From contig VCJN01000181.1 in the NCBI GenBank assembly GCA_006384855.1, positions 62,001 through 126,000 on the forward strand: a stretch of 64,000 bases of DNA, read 5' to 3'. The stretch is from Tetraselmis striata. Taxonomy: Eukaryota; Chlorophyta; Chlorodendrophyceae; Chlorodendrales; Chlorodendraceae. The notes under the pieces were generated by a model. It was not told the DNA's origin. It worked only from the letters and a program-made list of their open reading frames with translations, and did no database searches. Of the stretch, positions 1 to 10,191 are shown in pieces. Each line of letters starts with the position of its first letter. The first letter of the stretch is position 1. The position numbers and the translations under genes are program-made.

Positions 1-329
1 CCCGGTACCGAATGTGCTTCACGGCGTCTCTGAAGCTCACTTCTGGCCCGCGGTAAACCTCAGTGGGGCGGCAGTGGCACGTGCATGCAATAATGGCATG
101 CAGATTTGGAGCATGCCCATCAATGTGGGTGATCTGAGCGGGGGCATCCGCCGGCGTGAACAGCAACGCGATCACCGGCCACGACCAAAACCTTGGTGCT
201 AGCTCGCCGGCCTTCTCGGCACCAGCCACAAAAGCGCGCCGCAATTCCAGCAAGGCGGCAAACAAGGCCTTTCTGTAAGGCACACGCTCAGAATAAGCGA
301 TGCACGAGTCAGGGGTTGAAGGGGGCCGC

Positions 330-361
<32 letters not shown>

Positions 362-400
362 CTCTTCATCTGCCTCTGCTTTTTGCCGACCCAGGTCTCT
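1..400 (-). pseudogene. Gene B of GE-1, downstream piece, cut by CMC-1
   Basis: The minus strand matches gene B of GE-4 (plus strand, about 57965-58380). It contains the exon ending KKQRQMK, an intron that starts GT and is filled by a long C tract on the sense strand (the G run at 330-358), and the start of the next exon (residues KALFAALLELRR...). The coding sequence is broken between positions 400 and 5207 by CMC-1; removing CMC-1 and one copy of the target duplication restores the order found in GE-4. The function of gene B is not recognised. An internal stretch reading AYTCHCRPTEV resembles box I of tyrosine recombinases only superficially. Confidence 0.6.
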
Positions 401-437
401 CACTCGTCGAAACGGGGTTCGCCTAACCGCGCTTAAC
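401..437 (+). repeat. Left terminal inverted repeat of CMC-1
   Basis: Pairs with 5170-5206. The first 31 bases are identical to the reverse complement of the right end. Subterminal DNA at both ends repeats short GCCTA/TAGGCG and GTACTG-type words, which may be transposase-binding sites. Confidence 0.9.
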
Positions 438-439
438 AC

Positions 440-900
440 GGTACTTGTACTGTATCCGTACTCAATTTTACTGTACGATTACTGTATTCCGTATCACCCG
501 CGCCTAACCCTCGCCTATATCCGCTTACAGTCAGCATATCTCGGCGGTGGTCGCGAGTACCCGCGCCGCCATGACTGCCATGGCAGTACCCGTACGCAAA
601 TGGTACGTGATATGACGGCGTACCAGTACCGGAACTGCCTTTTTTGTAATTCACACCAGTACCAGTACCAGGCCGCTTTTAGGCGGCTTGCTGTGTTGAT
701 TTTCTAATTCTAGGGAACTGCCCTTTTTGTAATTCACACCAGTACCGGGATATCGTGCATGAACTAGTTATGCACTGCTATCGCACACTGCACACTGCTG
801 CACACTGCTGCACTGCGGCGCACACTGTCGCACATTGCACACTGCTGCACACTGCGCACTGCGGCGCACACTGTCGCACACTGCAAACTGCGCTAGTACT
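440..900. repeat. Subterminal region of CMC-1 with a CACACTGC-type microsatellite
   Basis: Bases 440-770 are non-coding subterminal DNA rich in GTAC words. Bases 776-892 are an imperfect microsatellite of CACACTGC/CGGCGCACACTG units. No gene is seen here. Confidence 0.6.
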
Positions 901-1373
901 GCTGTACTATAATAGAATCATTTATGCGGGCCGCGCGCACCGCGTCCATCACACAACAAACTTCCTCACCCACCCCGAGCTGCACATAGCGCGCTTGCCC
1001 CCAGTGCGCGCGGCCACTGCGCATCACGCCCCCCGGAGCGCAAACCTTATCCCATGGGTACACATTACTGGCGGTAGTCGGGCAGGTGGTGCCCACAGTG
1101 GTCAACCGCGGCTGTGCACTCGGCCGCATCAGGTACGGACGCCGCCCTTTTTGCCCCACTCACTCACTGCAGCCCACCCACGCCAAACATAATCGGAGAC
1201 ATCTCGGCACCGATCCCACCCGACACGCACCCGATATCGCTAGCGGGAGGGGAATCTGAGGTCGTTGCCGTGGCGGATTTTTGAGTTCCTCCGTTGTTCT
1301 CTCGCATCGTCCGTTGATGCTACAGCGGGTTGGAGGCTGAAAACCCTTCGCGCCGACCCAGCGCCCCAACGAT

Positions 1374-1960
1374 ATGGCGCGACGCGAGAACTGCGCTCGG
1401 TGCGTTCTGGCCGTTTCGGCCACCAGCCCGCCGCCTCCGAATTCTGCCGGAAGTGTGGCAAGTCCACCACAGTAGACGGCCTACCAGTGGTACGCGAGGA
1501 GGCGTTGGTCTCGGCGGTGACCGAGGCGATGTACGACCGCATGAACGGCCACGGCCACCACATGGAGCTGCCAACTGGCTACTCAGTGGGCCCAAGTGAT
1601 CCAAAGGCATGGCCCTTCCTCACTGCCTTCGATGATCCCAAAGCATACGCAATGCGCGAGCTGCATGCGCTGTGCGAGGCGCATTTTATGCACCCGATGG
1701 ACGATAGCGATGCTCTGCGCGATGTGATGGGCTGGGATTCAGCGCACCAATCCCGCCACCGCTTCCCATCGAGACGGGTGGCTATGTATTCCGGTGGGAG
1801 GCGCTGCCGGGCAAGAGCGAGGCAGACAAGTTGGAACAGTAGGCGCTCCGAACTGTGTGCTCAGAGCGTGCGCGTGAGTTGGGTGAGCGCGCTCGGAAGC
1901 TGCGCGCTACGGAGTGGCAGGAGCGCATGGAGCGAGAGTGAGCGGGTATCTCAGACAACA
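1374..1960 (+). pseudogene. Broken zinc-ribbon companion gene of CMC-1
   Basis: A diverged relative of the intact 361-residue protein at 47343-48428. Starting at the ATG at 1374 it encodes MARRENCARC and then shifts frame before the second Cys pair (CRKC). The middle part reads ELPTGY...DPKAWPFL...AYAMREL...HFMHP...DSDAL, aligned with the CMC-2 protein but lacking about 130 residues between the Cys region and ELPTGY. After about 1750 the similarity moves to another frame (GGYVFRWEALPGKSEADKLEQ) and meets stops. At least two frameshifts and a large deletion make it non-functional. It faces the transposase remnant tail to tail. Confidence 0.7.
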
Positions 1961-2252
1961 CCAGCGAAGGCGACTATTCAGCGCCCCGCACATCGGCGCA
2001 GTTCTGAAAGCTACGACAGCATTGACAGCTTGGATGCGGTAAAGTGCGGGCCATATGAAAAGAAGTACTTCATGCAGAGGAGGGCGGGGCGCGAAGCAAC
2101 GATGGAGGCGGGAGGCGAGGCGTTCAACATCGGTGAGGGTAGCTGAGGGCAGCGGTGAGCCGAGCACCTGCCGCTCATGTGACATGGTTGTCTATGGCAA
2201 ATCCAGTAAGGGCGAGAAGGGGAAGGGACACGCTCACTAGATGTAATTAATG

Positions 2253-2660
2253 CATTCACATCTTCCTTCGCTTCGTCGCCGCTTTCTCTGCCATCTCTGC
2301 CTTCACGGCACACGCCTTTGCCTTGGGCAGGTGGGGCTGTGCACGATGGGCTGGTCCATGCATGTCACAGTGGTGCGCGATCAAGGTGCTGCGCGTCGTG
2401 ACTTGGCCAGTCCTGGAGAGCATCACCTTACCGGACTTGAGCAGGTGCTGGGGCTGTTGGTTGCTGCCGTTGCGGAAGCCCTCCTTGATCTCCATGTTTG
2501 CAGTGCTCCATGCACCGAGCACTCAGTGCGTCAAGGTCGCCATGCAGTTCAATCCATCGGGAAATTGCCGTCATGCAACTTCATGCACGGAGTGATGTCC
2601 TTTGCTGCCGCAATGTCCATGAAGGCTGCGAAGAATACCTCCGTAGCTGCCCGTAGCTTG
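2253..2660 (-). pseudogene. C-terminal remnant of a CMC/RAG1-like transposase
   Basis: The minus-strand translation aligns with the last ~150 residues of the CMC-2 transposase: FFAAFMDIAAAKDITP, then after a stop and frameshift MEHC, then MEIKEGFRNGSNQQPQ, LSRTGQV, STLIAHH, DMHGP and a lysine-rich tail. One of the paired zinc-binding histidines is replaced (YMHH in CMC-2 becomes CMKLH here) and a stop interrupts the region before the catalytic-glutamate segment. The gene is dead. The upstream catalytic region was not found in the rest of the element. Confidence 0.75.
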
Positions 2661-3660
2661 TAGGTCAAGGTAACTTATTTCGTTGTCGCTGAGCGCCACC
2701 TAAAAAACAGCGCGATGACTTCGCCTCCCGTTGTGTTTGCAGTTGGAGATGCGTGCTATCAACGCCTATGAGCACTGGACTGTGGGAGGGCCCGATCAAC
2801 ACTGTCTTCCAGCAGGACTTTGTCTTCCCGCCCAGGATTGTGCATGGCAGACTTGTCACATATACATGGACAGAGGCCATCAGCACTGCTGGCAGGGGGC
2901 GGCGGCAAAGGGCCGTTGGTGACGCTGTGCCGAGGCAGATGATCAGGTGATGGGCCACCTGTGTTATATATTATTGCTGAAGCATCTTACATGTTGTTGT
3001 TGCTTTCCTGCACTTTGCGCTGATGTTGATAGTGCAGCCCGGCACGGGTGGTGCTCCTACTTGAAGCACTCCCATGCCTACGACATCGCCGCCCTCGATG
3101 AGGATGATGGCGGTGTTGATGCCATGCAATAGTAGCATATACGCAGCAACCGTGGCGTGTGTGAATTGAGCATATCCATATGTTGCGGGAGCAGTTGCGT
3201 AGTATGGCAGGCGCATGATACATGTAGGCGTCGGTTGGGTGTGGGGTTTTCAAATGTAATGTTAAGCAATACTATCTTACGAAACATGGCCAATCTGTAT
3301 TATGCTTGCACATGCCTGCTTCACTAATTTTCCTGACACACTCACAACATATTTTTTTCTGATACTGACAACATGGGTCAATGTTATGCATGGATGCCGC
3401 GGTGTACTGCAGTATCGTCGCGAGCAAGTATTGTCAACCGATGTTGACACAAAAGTTTGCATTTGTCTTTGCCGTTATACACATCTGTACTTTTGTGAAT
3501 TTCATGTCATTTGTGGTATGTATGTTGATATGCATGTAATCTGTTCAGCAATAAGATTAATGTGAAACGCGTTGTGCATTACATACAACAGCAGATGCAT
3601 CGTAGTGTCATTGATAATGTTATTGTGACGCCCCGGGTACCGAGGTACCATTACTACTCG
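2661..3660. other. CMC-1 interior without a recognisable gene
   Basis: This stretch should hold the N-terminal part of the transposase if the layout matched CMC-2, but I find no similarity to that protein in any frame. Short ORFs on both strands are unconvincing. From 3250 to 3620 the sequence is AT-rich. Confidence 0.45.
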
Positions 3661-3799
3661 AGACTGATGCAATGATATAAAGTACGTGATGAGCCACCAG
3701 CCGCGCGCGCACTTTCACTCTTCGGCACTTCCTCTTCGCCTATTTATGCTGACCGCTTCGCATGAAGAGCAGGTCGCCCTGCTCGCCCCCCGTGCCACC

Positions 3800-4408
3800 A
3801 TGGCCTCCGTCAGCACCTTCCGTGCCGCTGCCGGGACGGATGATGCGTCGTGGGAAGATATCATGCTGCCGAGAGGAGCACGCGAGCCCCCGCCTGTCCC
3901 GCGCGGCCCGCCCCTGCGCTACTACCTCACGACAGTCAGCGCCGATGACACGTCGAGCGTTTTTGACTGGTCAAGCTGAACGGCCCGTCTGCCCACCCTA
4001 ATTGACCGTGGAGGAGGAGCAAGCTGCCTTGCTTAAATCGATGAAGCCGACGCATGCAGCAAGGGTTCTTTGCATCCCCAGTGCAAAGGTGAGATTGCCG
4101 GCCGGTTTACCTGCTCCTCGTGTAGCTAGCTGCTGATGTTGTCGCTGCCCGAGTGTCGGCGACTTAGTGTTTTTTTCTTTCGTCACTACCGCAGTCCGGA
4201 ATCGACCAGAACGGCGCTCCGGTGCAAGACCTGTCTACCGGCTACAGCCCCCCTCCCCCGCTCGCTCGACGAGCTCATGTTCCCCGTGCGGCTAGATCCC
4301 CGGCGCTTCAGGACGCTACTGCGAGGATGCAGGCTGGACGCCAGAGGAAGCAAGCGCAACGGGAGCGCGCGGCGGCATCATATGCCAGCCCCGTGAAACA
4401 AGCTCCCT
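3800..4408 (+). CDS. Possible extra gene in CMC-1, exons uncertain
   Basis: An ATG at 3800 sits in an excellent context (GCCACCATGG) and opens 59 codons (MASVSTFRAAAG...) that end at 3979. Two further coding-like stretches follow: 4011-4089 (LTVEEEQAALLKSMKP...), ending at a good donor AAG|GTGAGA, and 4196-4408 after an acceptor CCGCAG (SGIDQNGAPVQDL... to a stop), rich in Gln/Arg at the end. The link between the first two pieces is not clean; a frameshift or stop lies between. No counterpart exists in CMC-2 and the product is not recognised. It may be captured sequence or chance. Confidence 0.3.
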
Positions 4409-4599
4409 AGCCGCGGGGCGCAGCAGATGGCAGCAGCTGCCATGAATAGCATGCCCGCAGAAGTATCTGCGGGCAACAAGGGGCCGTCAGCACCCGAGCC
4501 GACAGCGGGCATAACACCACGTGCCGGCGCCAGGAAGAGGCCGGCGGCAGCGGAGCCAGCCGGCCGCAGGCCAGGGGGGGCGGGCACGGGCCGGGGGCG

Positions 4600-5169
4600 G
4601 TAGTAGACCCATTGTAATTAAATTTCTAGTATTTCCCTAATACTTTATGCAGTTGCCGACCCCTCCGCCATAAATCCGAAAATGTCCGGTGCCTTGACGT
4701 TAAATTTGCCAGCTAGGAGTAGGCGCGCCCATGTCCGCTTAACCACATCCCGAAGCTCGACGCTCATTGGCCGCTGATCCAGCCTGGCACCTCACCTTTA
4801 TTAAATCACAAAACCAACCGTGACTACCGTGTAATGCATTTTTGCATCCTTTGTTGTTTATCGACCAGTACCGTACCGCCCCGCCTGCTCATTATCATCA
4901 CTCGTCATCACGCGGGTATCTTACCCGCGTACTCGTGAGGAGGCGCGCACCTAATAGCAGATATGAAGGGCGGCGATTCCCGTAAAGTACAGTGACACGT
5001 GTACTCGTCTCGTACTTTGTGCACTCGTGACTACCGAGTACCCGCTACTCGCTGTAGTACTTTGATGCAGGGCTCCGCTGCCGTACTCATCCTTACCGCC
5101 AAGTTTAAAGTACTGTGACGCCTAACGTTAGGCGCGATATATACAGGCGACTACTCGCGCCTGGTAGTC
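4600..5169. other. Right subterminal non-coding region of CMC-1
   Basis: No gene is seen. GTAC/CGTACTC and TAGGCG words are repeated towards the terminus, mirroring the left subterminal region. Confidence 0.5.
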
Positions 5170-5206
5170 GTTAAACGCGGTTAGGCGAACCCCGTTTCGA
5201 CGAGTG
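5170..5206 (-). repeat. Right terminal inverted repeat of CMC-1
   Basis: Reverse complement of 401-437; ends ...CGACGAGTG. It is followed by GCTGGCGCAC, which continues the interrupted gene B. Confidence 0.9.
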
Positions 5207-5665
5207 GCTGGCGCACTTCTTGCCCAATGCCACAGCTTCCACGGGTCGACTTTGCCCTCCTTTTCCCCGTCATACGGCTTCACCTGCGTGTGGTCTGCAA
5301 CGTCCAGGTCTTCCGGGGGCAGGATGACCTGTTGGTGTCAGGGGCACACACACCATGCTCATAACCACGACGTTTGTACTCCCTTCCGCTCCGCCGCGTC
5401 CTTCGCTGAAACCAATCAGGTCTTGTGCGATGTGCGACAACAAACCCACCTCTAGCAGCCCGGGAGCGTTCAGATCCGGGTATGGCGTCGGGACCTCATT
5501 AGGGAACCTTCTCAGCAAGGCATGCGCGGCGTCTTGTCCGAGAAGCCTCCACAGCGTCAGGTGTACGGGGTCATAGGTACGACCATCATGTAGCCACCGC
5601 TCGAGGTAGGCTTGCAGCCTCGTCGTCGCATCTTTATCAGCGAGGAGCTCAGGGATTGAACATTG
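5207..5665 (-). pseudogene. Gene B of GE-1, upstream piece, cut by CMC-1
   Basis: The minus strand encodes RHVKQCSIPELLADKDATTR..., LHLTLWRLLGQDAAHALLRR, PTPYPDLNAPGLLEV, LLSHIAQDLIGFSEG and, after a short intron-like gap, VILPPEDLDVADHTQVK...EGKVDPWKLWHWARSA. Compared with GE-4 this copy is better preserved: GE-4 has TAA and TAG stops where GE-1 has TCA and GAG codons. CMC-1 removes its continuity with 1-400. The family and function are not recognised. Upstream (5666-5720) is a 15-base G run. Confidence 0.6.
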
Positions 5666-5796
5666 TTTGACATGGCGGCAGGTCTAATGGGGAGGGGGGG
5701 GGGGGGGGTGCCCACGCACGGGGATTTGCGGCGCTGGGTGGAGCGGCGGACACTCACCCGCTCCGCCCCTACATGTCGTGCACATCTTCGTGCACA

Positions 5797-5850
5797 TCGG
5801 TGCACACCGCCGCACACCGCCGCACACCGCCGCACAACGCTGCGCACATC
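5797..5850 (+). repeat. CGCACACCGC microsatellite
   Basis: About five units of a 10-bp GC-rich repeat between genes B and A. Related arrays of different length lie at about 20520-20560, 33890-33930 and 57330-57380 in the other GE copies. Confidence 0.7.
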
Positions 5851-6046
5851 CGCACACATTCGTCGCGCACATATACGCGCGCCCTACCGCATATATTATC
5901 CCGGATTCACTCGGTGAAACCGCGTATTCATTACGCCGTGCTACTTCAACAATAAACATTGCGAAATTACGCCGACACAATGCCGCACCGACTAGCTCTT
6001 GACAATACGTGCATATAAATAGTAGTGGCGCGCTGCTCCTCGCCTC

Positions 6047-6530
6047 CGCTGTGTCGTTGACTGCTGCGGAAGGCGGTCGTCGACTTGGTGTTAGTTTCTC
6101 CACCTCGGCCCCCCCCCCCCCCCTTCACCGCTCACAGCGCAATGGCAGACCTCCTCTCCCGGGCAAAAGTGGGCGGCTAGCCTTGTTGTCTCGCGTGTTA
6201 GCGCCGCCGGTATCGAGGAGGACGAGATAGACATGAGAAAACGAGTGACAAAGTGGGCGCGCAACAAAACACTCCACCCTCCACATTAGCACGCACCCAC
6301 TCGTGGCTAACTTGTGCCGCGCGCAGGTTCGTCCGGGAGCGCCGTAAGGCCCACCTCAAAGCCAAGGCTTCCACAGTGCCAGCGGCGCAATTCGTGGTGG
6401 CCGAGGAGGCCGCATCCTCAGCCGCTTAAAGGCGAAACGATTGTGGCTTGTTGTGGGCGTTTGGGCACAGCGAGATCGTCGAAGCGGAGGGTCCCCCGGG
6501 CACGCAAGAACAAGAACAAGCAGTAGCCCC
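6047..6530 (+). pseudogene. Gene A of GE-1, internally deleted
   Basis: Homologous to the minus-strand gene A of GE-4 (56398-57174). Recognisable pieces are GIEEDEIDMRKRVTK ending at a GTGGGC donor, an intron to GCGCAG, and FVRERRKAHLKAKAST...VVAEEAASSAA followed by a stop. The middle, including the VKKRRGKK basic segment and the Glu-Ala repeat, is deleted: sequence jumps from GGGCGTTTGGGCACAG directly to the code for RSSKRR. This is the shortest of the four copies. Confidence 0.55.
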
Positions 6531-6783
6531 CGCCCCCTTACCCCCCTCCCCTCACTCCCCAGGCGGGAGCGGCGGACGGGCATGCCCGTTCAGCAATACT
6601 AGCTATAATGTACACGAAATTCCTCACTCTAGCCGAATAGTACGGCTGAGATTCGCGCTCCTATGTACTAATAGTCGTAGTTATCCACAGGACGATTCGT
6701 CATCGCGCCCGGGTTCGTACTAGATACCCGGTATCGGCTTAATAAATATATCGCGTACTACCCGGTACTACACGGACAACCTC

Positions 6784-8146
6784 CCCTCCAAGCGCTCCCA
6801 CGTTGCCCGTGCCGGCTGCTCAGACAACCGCCGGGGCTGAGCCGGCGTCTGCAATGCGCTCGGCGGCCGACCTCCAAGCTATCCCGCATTACTCGGACTT
6901 CCCCTTGCACTCCATGCGGAAAGTACATGAAACCCTGAGCCACCGCATTCACACGGTCCGTTTCGCAAAGCTTGCTGCGCGTATGCCTACAAGCGGCCCT
7001 GACAGCAACCGCTTCCGAGGCCGCCTCTTACGCGCTGCGACAGCGTTCCTGGTGACTGATCCTCCAAGTGAGGGTCGCCTTGGTGAAGTCCGTGAGCGTT
7101 CCCCTGAGTACTACGATTCCATGTTCCGTGTTGCCGCTTGCCGCCCATTTGGCCTTCCGGCGGCTCCTGTCTTCTCCCTTGGCGAGCCATGCTCTTGTGC
7201 TTCTTGCTCCTTCCCGGTACAAGGTATGCTGGCCCGTTTTGAGGATGCTGGCGTGGAGTTCACTCCTTCAACTTGGGCGGTCGCATACGCTGATCACGTG
7301 GCACGTTGCTCTGGGGGCGATTCCAATCACGCCGCACACGAGTGGGCGGCACATGGCCTTTCCGACATTTGCCACGACGTGAAGTCCGCGCTGGGCATGG
7401 GTGTCCAGATCCTCACGGACCCCTCGGTGCTTGTTTCTCTCCCGAAGGGCAGCGACGGCCGGCCGGCCGATGTTAGGCTTTTTGGGTATGGCGGTATCCG
7501 CGGAAACACGGTTGCTGTCGATACCACCATTGCCCCTATCCTCGGCGTGTCAAGCTTGGATCCAACGACTGCTTTGCGGGCTGCAGAGCGCCACAAAATC
7601 CAGAAGTATGACGAAGGTGTCCGAAACGCCGCCGGCATGCTTCGCTTTGTTCCTTTCGCCGTTTCCGAGTTTGGCTCGCTGGCCCCGCACGCCGAGGCTT
7701 TCTTGGTGGAGCTCGCGAAAGCTAGCCACACACACACTGGCCAAAAAATCGGCCAACTCTTGTATGCGTGGCGCCGCCGTTTCTCCTTGCTCATCAACAT
7801 GGCACATGCAGACAACGTTCTTGGCGGAGTCGCGGCCGCGCGTGCGGCGCGTGATGGTGCTCCTGCGCCCCCGTCGCGTCGCTCGTCGGCATGTATTGTT
7901 GTGACCCGGGTCATTGGTTGCAAGCGTCCTCGCCGCGGCTGATAGCCTATCCCGGGGCGGGGGTCCCTTTGGTTCCTGGCAGCTAAGTGACTTCGTGGTT
8001 CCCTTGGCTCCTTCTTGGTTCTTGGCTCCCTGTCCTCCTCCTCGACCTTGGTTTCAAACTTACGTCTCTCTTTTGCTGGCGACCTTTCATAGTTACTGTT
8101 AGTTCTGTTTGTAGTGCGCTTTTGTGAAAACCCTTATGTAATTGAA
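6784..8146 (+). mobile_element. 5'-truncated non-LTR retrotransposon (LINE)
   Basis: The 1363-bp insertion is flanked by a perfect 14-bp target duplication ACACGGACAACCTC (6770-6783 and 8147-8160). Other GE copies show the uninterrupted target, for example near 39688-39705. A variable-length long duplication and a coding region open at its 5' end are the marks of target-primed reverse transcription with 5' truncation. The 3' end, TATGTAATTGAA, lacks a long poly(A). Confidence 0.8.
6803..7942 (+). pseudogene. LINE ORF, C-terminal part with zinc motif and RLE-like endonuclease
   Basis: The frame is open for 379 codons without an ATG at its start, as expected after 5' truncation; the reverse-transcriptase core is missing. 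Visible features, numbered from the codon at 6803, are a Cys/His region (C130, C132, C135, then H165 and C169, with later His) followed by RPADV (D223), VDTTIAP (D240) and a KIQKY segment (K265/K268). That order matches the restriction-like PD-(D/E)XK endonuclease at the C-terminus of RLE-type LINEs. The remainder, FVPFAVSEFGSLAPHAEAF, is a motif common in protist LINE proteins. The frame is undamaged, so the insertion is fairly young. The family assignment is inferred from motif order. Confidence 0.65.
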
Positions 8147-8524
8147 ACACGGACAACCTCGTACCGTATACGTCAGTGCCATGTAACACGTCACCGCGCT
8201 AGTACGACTACCACAATGATTACAAAAAGGATTTATCGCCCGCCGGCAATAACGCCGGATGTACTCGCACGTAACTGGATGGACGTGCCGCCACCCGCAG
8301 TAGCCTTCACGGCTAAATAATAGTCGCTAGTAGTAGTGCTTCGTCACCCGTATGTCACATCTCATTCTCACAGTGGTACCTGCCACTAGCCTCCCTGCAT
8401 GTCTCGTAATTACACTGTAATGGCCCGTACTCGCGATTTTCCCACGGAATGGGCTTGTAATCGCCGTATCTACCGTGTAATAGCCACTTTTTGTCGCAAT
8501 GAAGTGCCCGGCTGCCCGCATTCC

Positions 8525-9347
8525 GTAATTGCTACCAGTATCAAGGCTACCAGTAGCATGTGCCATCCCCACAGTACATTGTACCCACATCGCGCCTCGC
8601 GCGGCAACCCGTAATCGTGTGGCACTTTCGCCACATTTTACTTTAATGTCTCATCACAAGCTCCGTGGCGACGCCGCAACGGCCAACGGCATCAAACCGC
8701 CGGCTGAATTGCTGGACACTTTAATACCATGCGCATAGCGTGAACGCCACTGACTAGATCCTACCAACCCCTTCCGCCCCTGGGTGCCGCCGGCGCCGAG
8801 TAGTGGTGTGCCATGGGACGTCGCAAATCCAAGCGCCGTATTCCTGAGGGAAAGGAGGGTTGTACGCTTGCCGGGGGGACTTGGGAAACAACCACCAAGC
8901 GAATCCGCTGCAGCGCGCGCGTGTGGCGCCTCTGTCTCGAAGCTCAATTCTACGACAATCATAGATCGACGGAGGCGTGCGCTAAGCCTCCGGACACCGC
9001 CGCGCATGTCGCAGCCGGTGGTGATGGCGCCCCCGCTGCACCGTACGTCCGTCACGCCTCTGCTCCGTCCGGACCCGGTCAGACCGAAACGCGGGGCGAG
9101 CCGGGTTATGCATCGATGCCGTCGCCGTTGCCGCCGCCACCCCCCCCGCCTCCCTCTCCGCGGCTCCCGTCTTTCCGAAACGAATCAGCGAGCCCCGCAC
9201 TACCCAGCGGCGGGGAGGGGCGTTCGGTGTCGTTTGATGGTGGCCTGGCAGTAAGCATGGCAGCGCAGGCGATGAATGCCGAGCTTCATGTGGGCGCTGT
9301 CATAATCGAGACGTTCGGGACGCGGGGGAGCTTTATCGGCCGGGTAG

Positions 9348-9380
<33 letters not shown>

Positions 9381-9395
9381 GGTTTGCCCTCCTTG
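8525..9395 (+). repeat. Left arm of FY-1 foldback
   Basis: About 870 bp that recurs inverted at 10500-11390 at roughly 85-90% similarity by eye. Outer ends read ATTGCTACCAGT...TAGCATGTGC. The spacer between the arms is about 1.1 kb. The second copy of the whole structure lies at about 41460-49075, split by CMC-2. Confidence 0.8.
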
Positions 9396-9711
9396 ATGTA
9401 TCGTCACACCTGCCATAGGCCCACCGCCGCCCTATGATAGCCACCCGTGTGTATCATCCAATATCAAGATCGTCAGTTGGAAACGGGATAACGAAGACGC
9501 AGACCCGGCGGATAGGGAGCTAGTGATGAAGGTGATTTGCGACGACGGCGACTCGGAAGAGCTAACTAAGTCGGAGATACTACCGCTTTACCTGACGACA
9601 GAGCAGTTGTGCGATTTCACTCGCAGGTTGCCTCAAGACGCCATTATTGTCGCCCTACCGGCGGTGCCCCCCTTGCGCACCGACCGACGGTACCTTTGGG
9701 GGGTTGCTTAG
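8813..9711 (+). CDS. Tudor-like domain protein in FY foldback arm (2 exons)
   Basis: Exon 1 is 8813-9343 and exon 2 is 9469-9711, giving 257 residues. The donor CGG|GTAGCC is followed at once by a 31-base C tract; the acceptor is ATCAAG. Splicing joins VGAVIIETFGTRGSFIGR (160-177) to IVSWKRDNED...VMKVICDDGDSEELTKSEIL. This is the Tudor-like pattern of a GxxV start, a strand ending in xGxV, and a [Y/C]DDGDxExL segment, often used for binding chromatin tails. The N-terminus is basic (MGRRKSKRR) and the middle is Pro-rich (about 104-117). The copy in FY-3 has a frameshift and a stop, so this one is best preserved. A host role is unlikely since it lies in a repeated element. Confidence 0.5.
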
Positions 9712-9759
9712 TTATTGGCGTAGGGGCGAGAGTATATCGCACATGCAACGTGTAGAAGA

Positions 9760-10191
9760 TTAATTGGTGTGCTTCATCCTTACAACACGCGCATTCGTTT
9801 AGATCCGTGCGCACATATGTGCACCTGCCAGGAGCTACGCGAACTTCTCGACGCCGATAGCGACGCCTAAGGCATTGTCGCGGGGGTTGTGGAAGGCGAC
9901 CCCTTAAAACCTGACGACAGCCGCATCGACAGCCACGGCGAAGGAGACGTTGTTGCGAGGTATGACTTCAGTACCGGGACCTCAGCCGCCGTATGGTGCA
10001 TCAAGGCGGCCCCGCCAACTGGGCGGCGTGCGCAAAGGCGATGGATAAGTACTGTCAACGAATTGGCACATTGGAGCCTAAGCCAGCATGGAAGCGCGCA
10101 TATGAAATGGGGCTCGACCCCCATAACATCAAGTGACCCCATGTTGACACCAATGATGCTATCACTGCTGTACACCCGAAAATGTAGCTAG
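9760..10191 (+). pseudogene. Decayed coding segment in FY-1 spacer
   Basis: The spacer between the foldback arms carries coding-like sequence in shifting frames, for example GGPANWAACAKAMDKY...LEPKPAWKRAYEMGLDPHNIK ending at a stop near 10135. It may be the downstream part of the Tudor-like gene or another gene. The same region at 42660-43090 is nearly identical. No family is recognised. Confidence 0.35.

Larger units (their letters stand above)
401..5206 (-). mobile_element. CMC-1: 4.8-kb two-gene CAC-ended transposon, defective
   Basis: The ends are perfect inverted repeats for 31 bp (37 bp with one mismatch), starting CACTCGTCGAAACGG. The flanks are TCT (398-400) and GCT (5207-5209), and the empty site in GE-4 (reverse complement near 57975-57990) reads GGTCTCTGGCGC, so the duplication is 3 bp with one later change, or 2 bp plus one base. 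CAC termini and a 2-3 bp duplication fit the CACTA/CMC group. Inside are remains of a transposase (minus strand) and a zinc-ribbon companion (plus strand) facing tail to tail, as in CMC-2. Both genes are broken, so this copy would need transposase supplied from elsewhere. Its 4806 bp almost equals the 4805 bp of CMC-2, although the two sequences are far diverged. Confidence 0.85.
1..8375 (+). mobile_element. GE-1: right part of a large CACTG-ended transposon
   Basis: The right terminus at 8354-8375 is the reverse complement of CACTGTGAGA..., with small differences from the 22-bp end of GE-3. Reading leftwards come the terminal segment (6609-8375), gene A remains (about 6047-6530) and gene B on the minus strand, which continues past the window start. 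The same order, inverted, is seen in GE-4. Two younger insertions interrupt it: CMC-1 (401-5206) and a LINE fragment (6784-8146). The left terminus lies outside the window, so its target duplication cannot be checked; the right flank (GTACCTGCC) is FY sequence. Confidence 0.75.
6609..8375 (+). repeat. GE right-terminal segment, split by a LINE
   Basis: About 400 bp of non-coding DNA (6609-6783 plus 8147-8375) conserved in all four GE copies: 18733-19130, 39522-39914 and 55723-56108. It contains the word GGTACCGGGTA in variable numbers, CGCGATATATTTATTA, and the terminal inverted repeat. It is probably the subterminal transposase-recognition region. Confidence 0.7.

Noticed and set aside
433..654. 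Short ORFs in the left subterminal region of CMC-1 and similar sub-100-codon frames throughout
   Set aside because: Low complexity, no homologue among copies, and many open from non-ATG codons.
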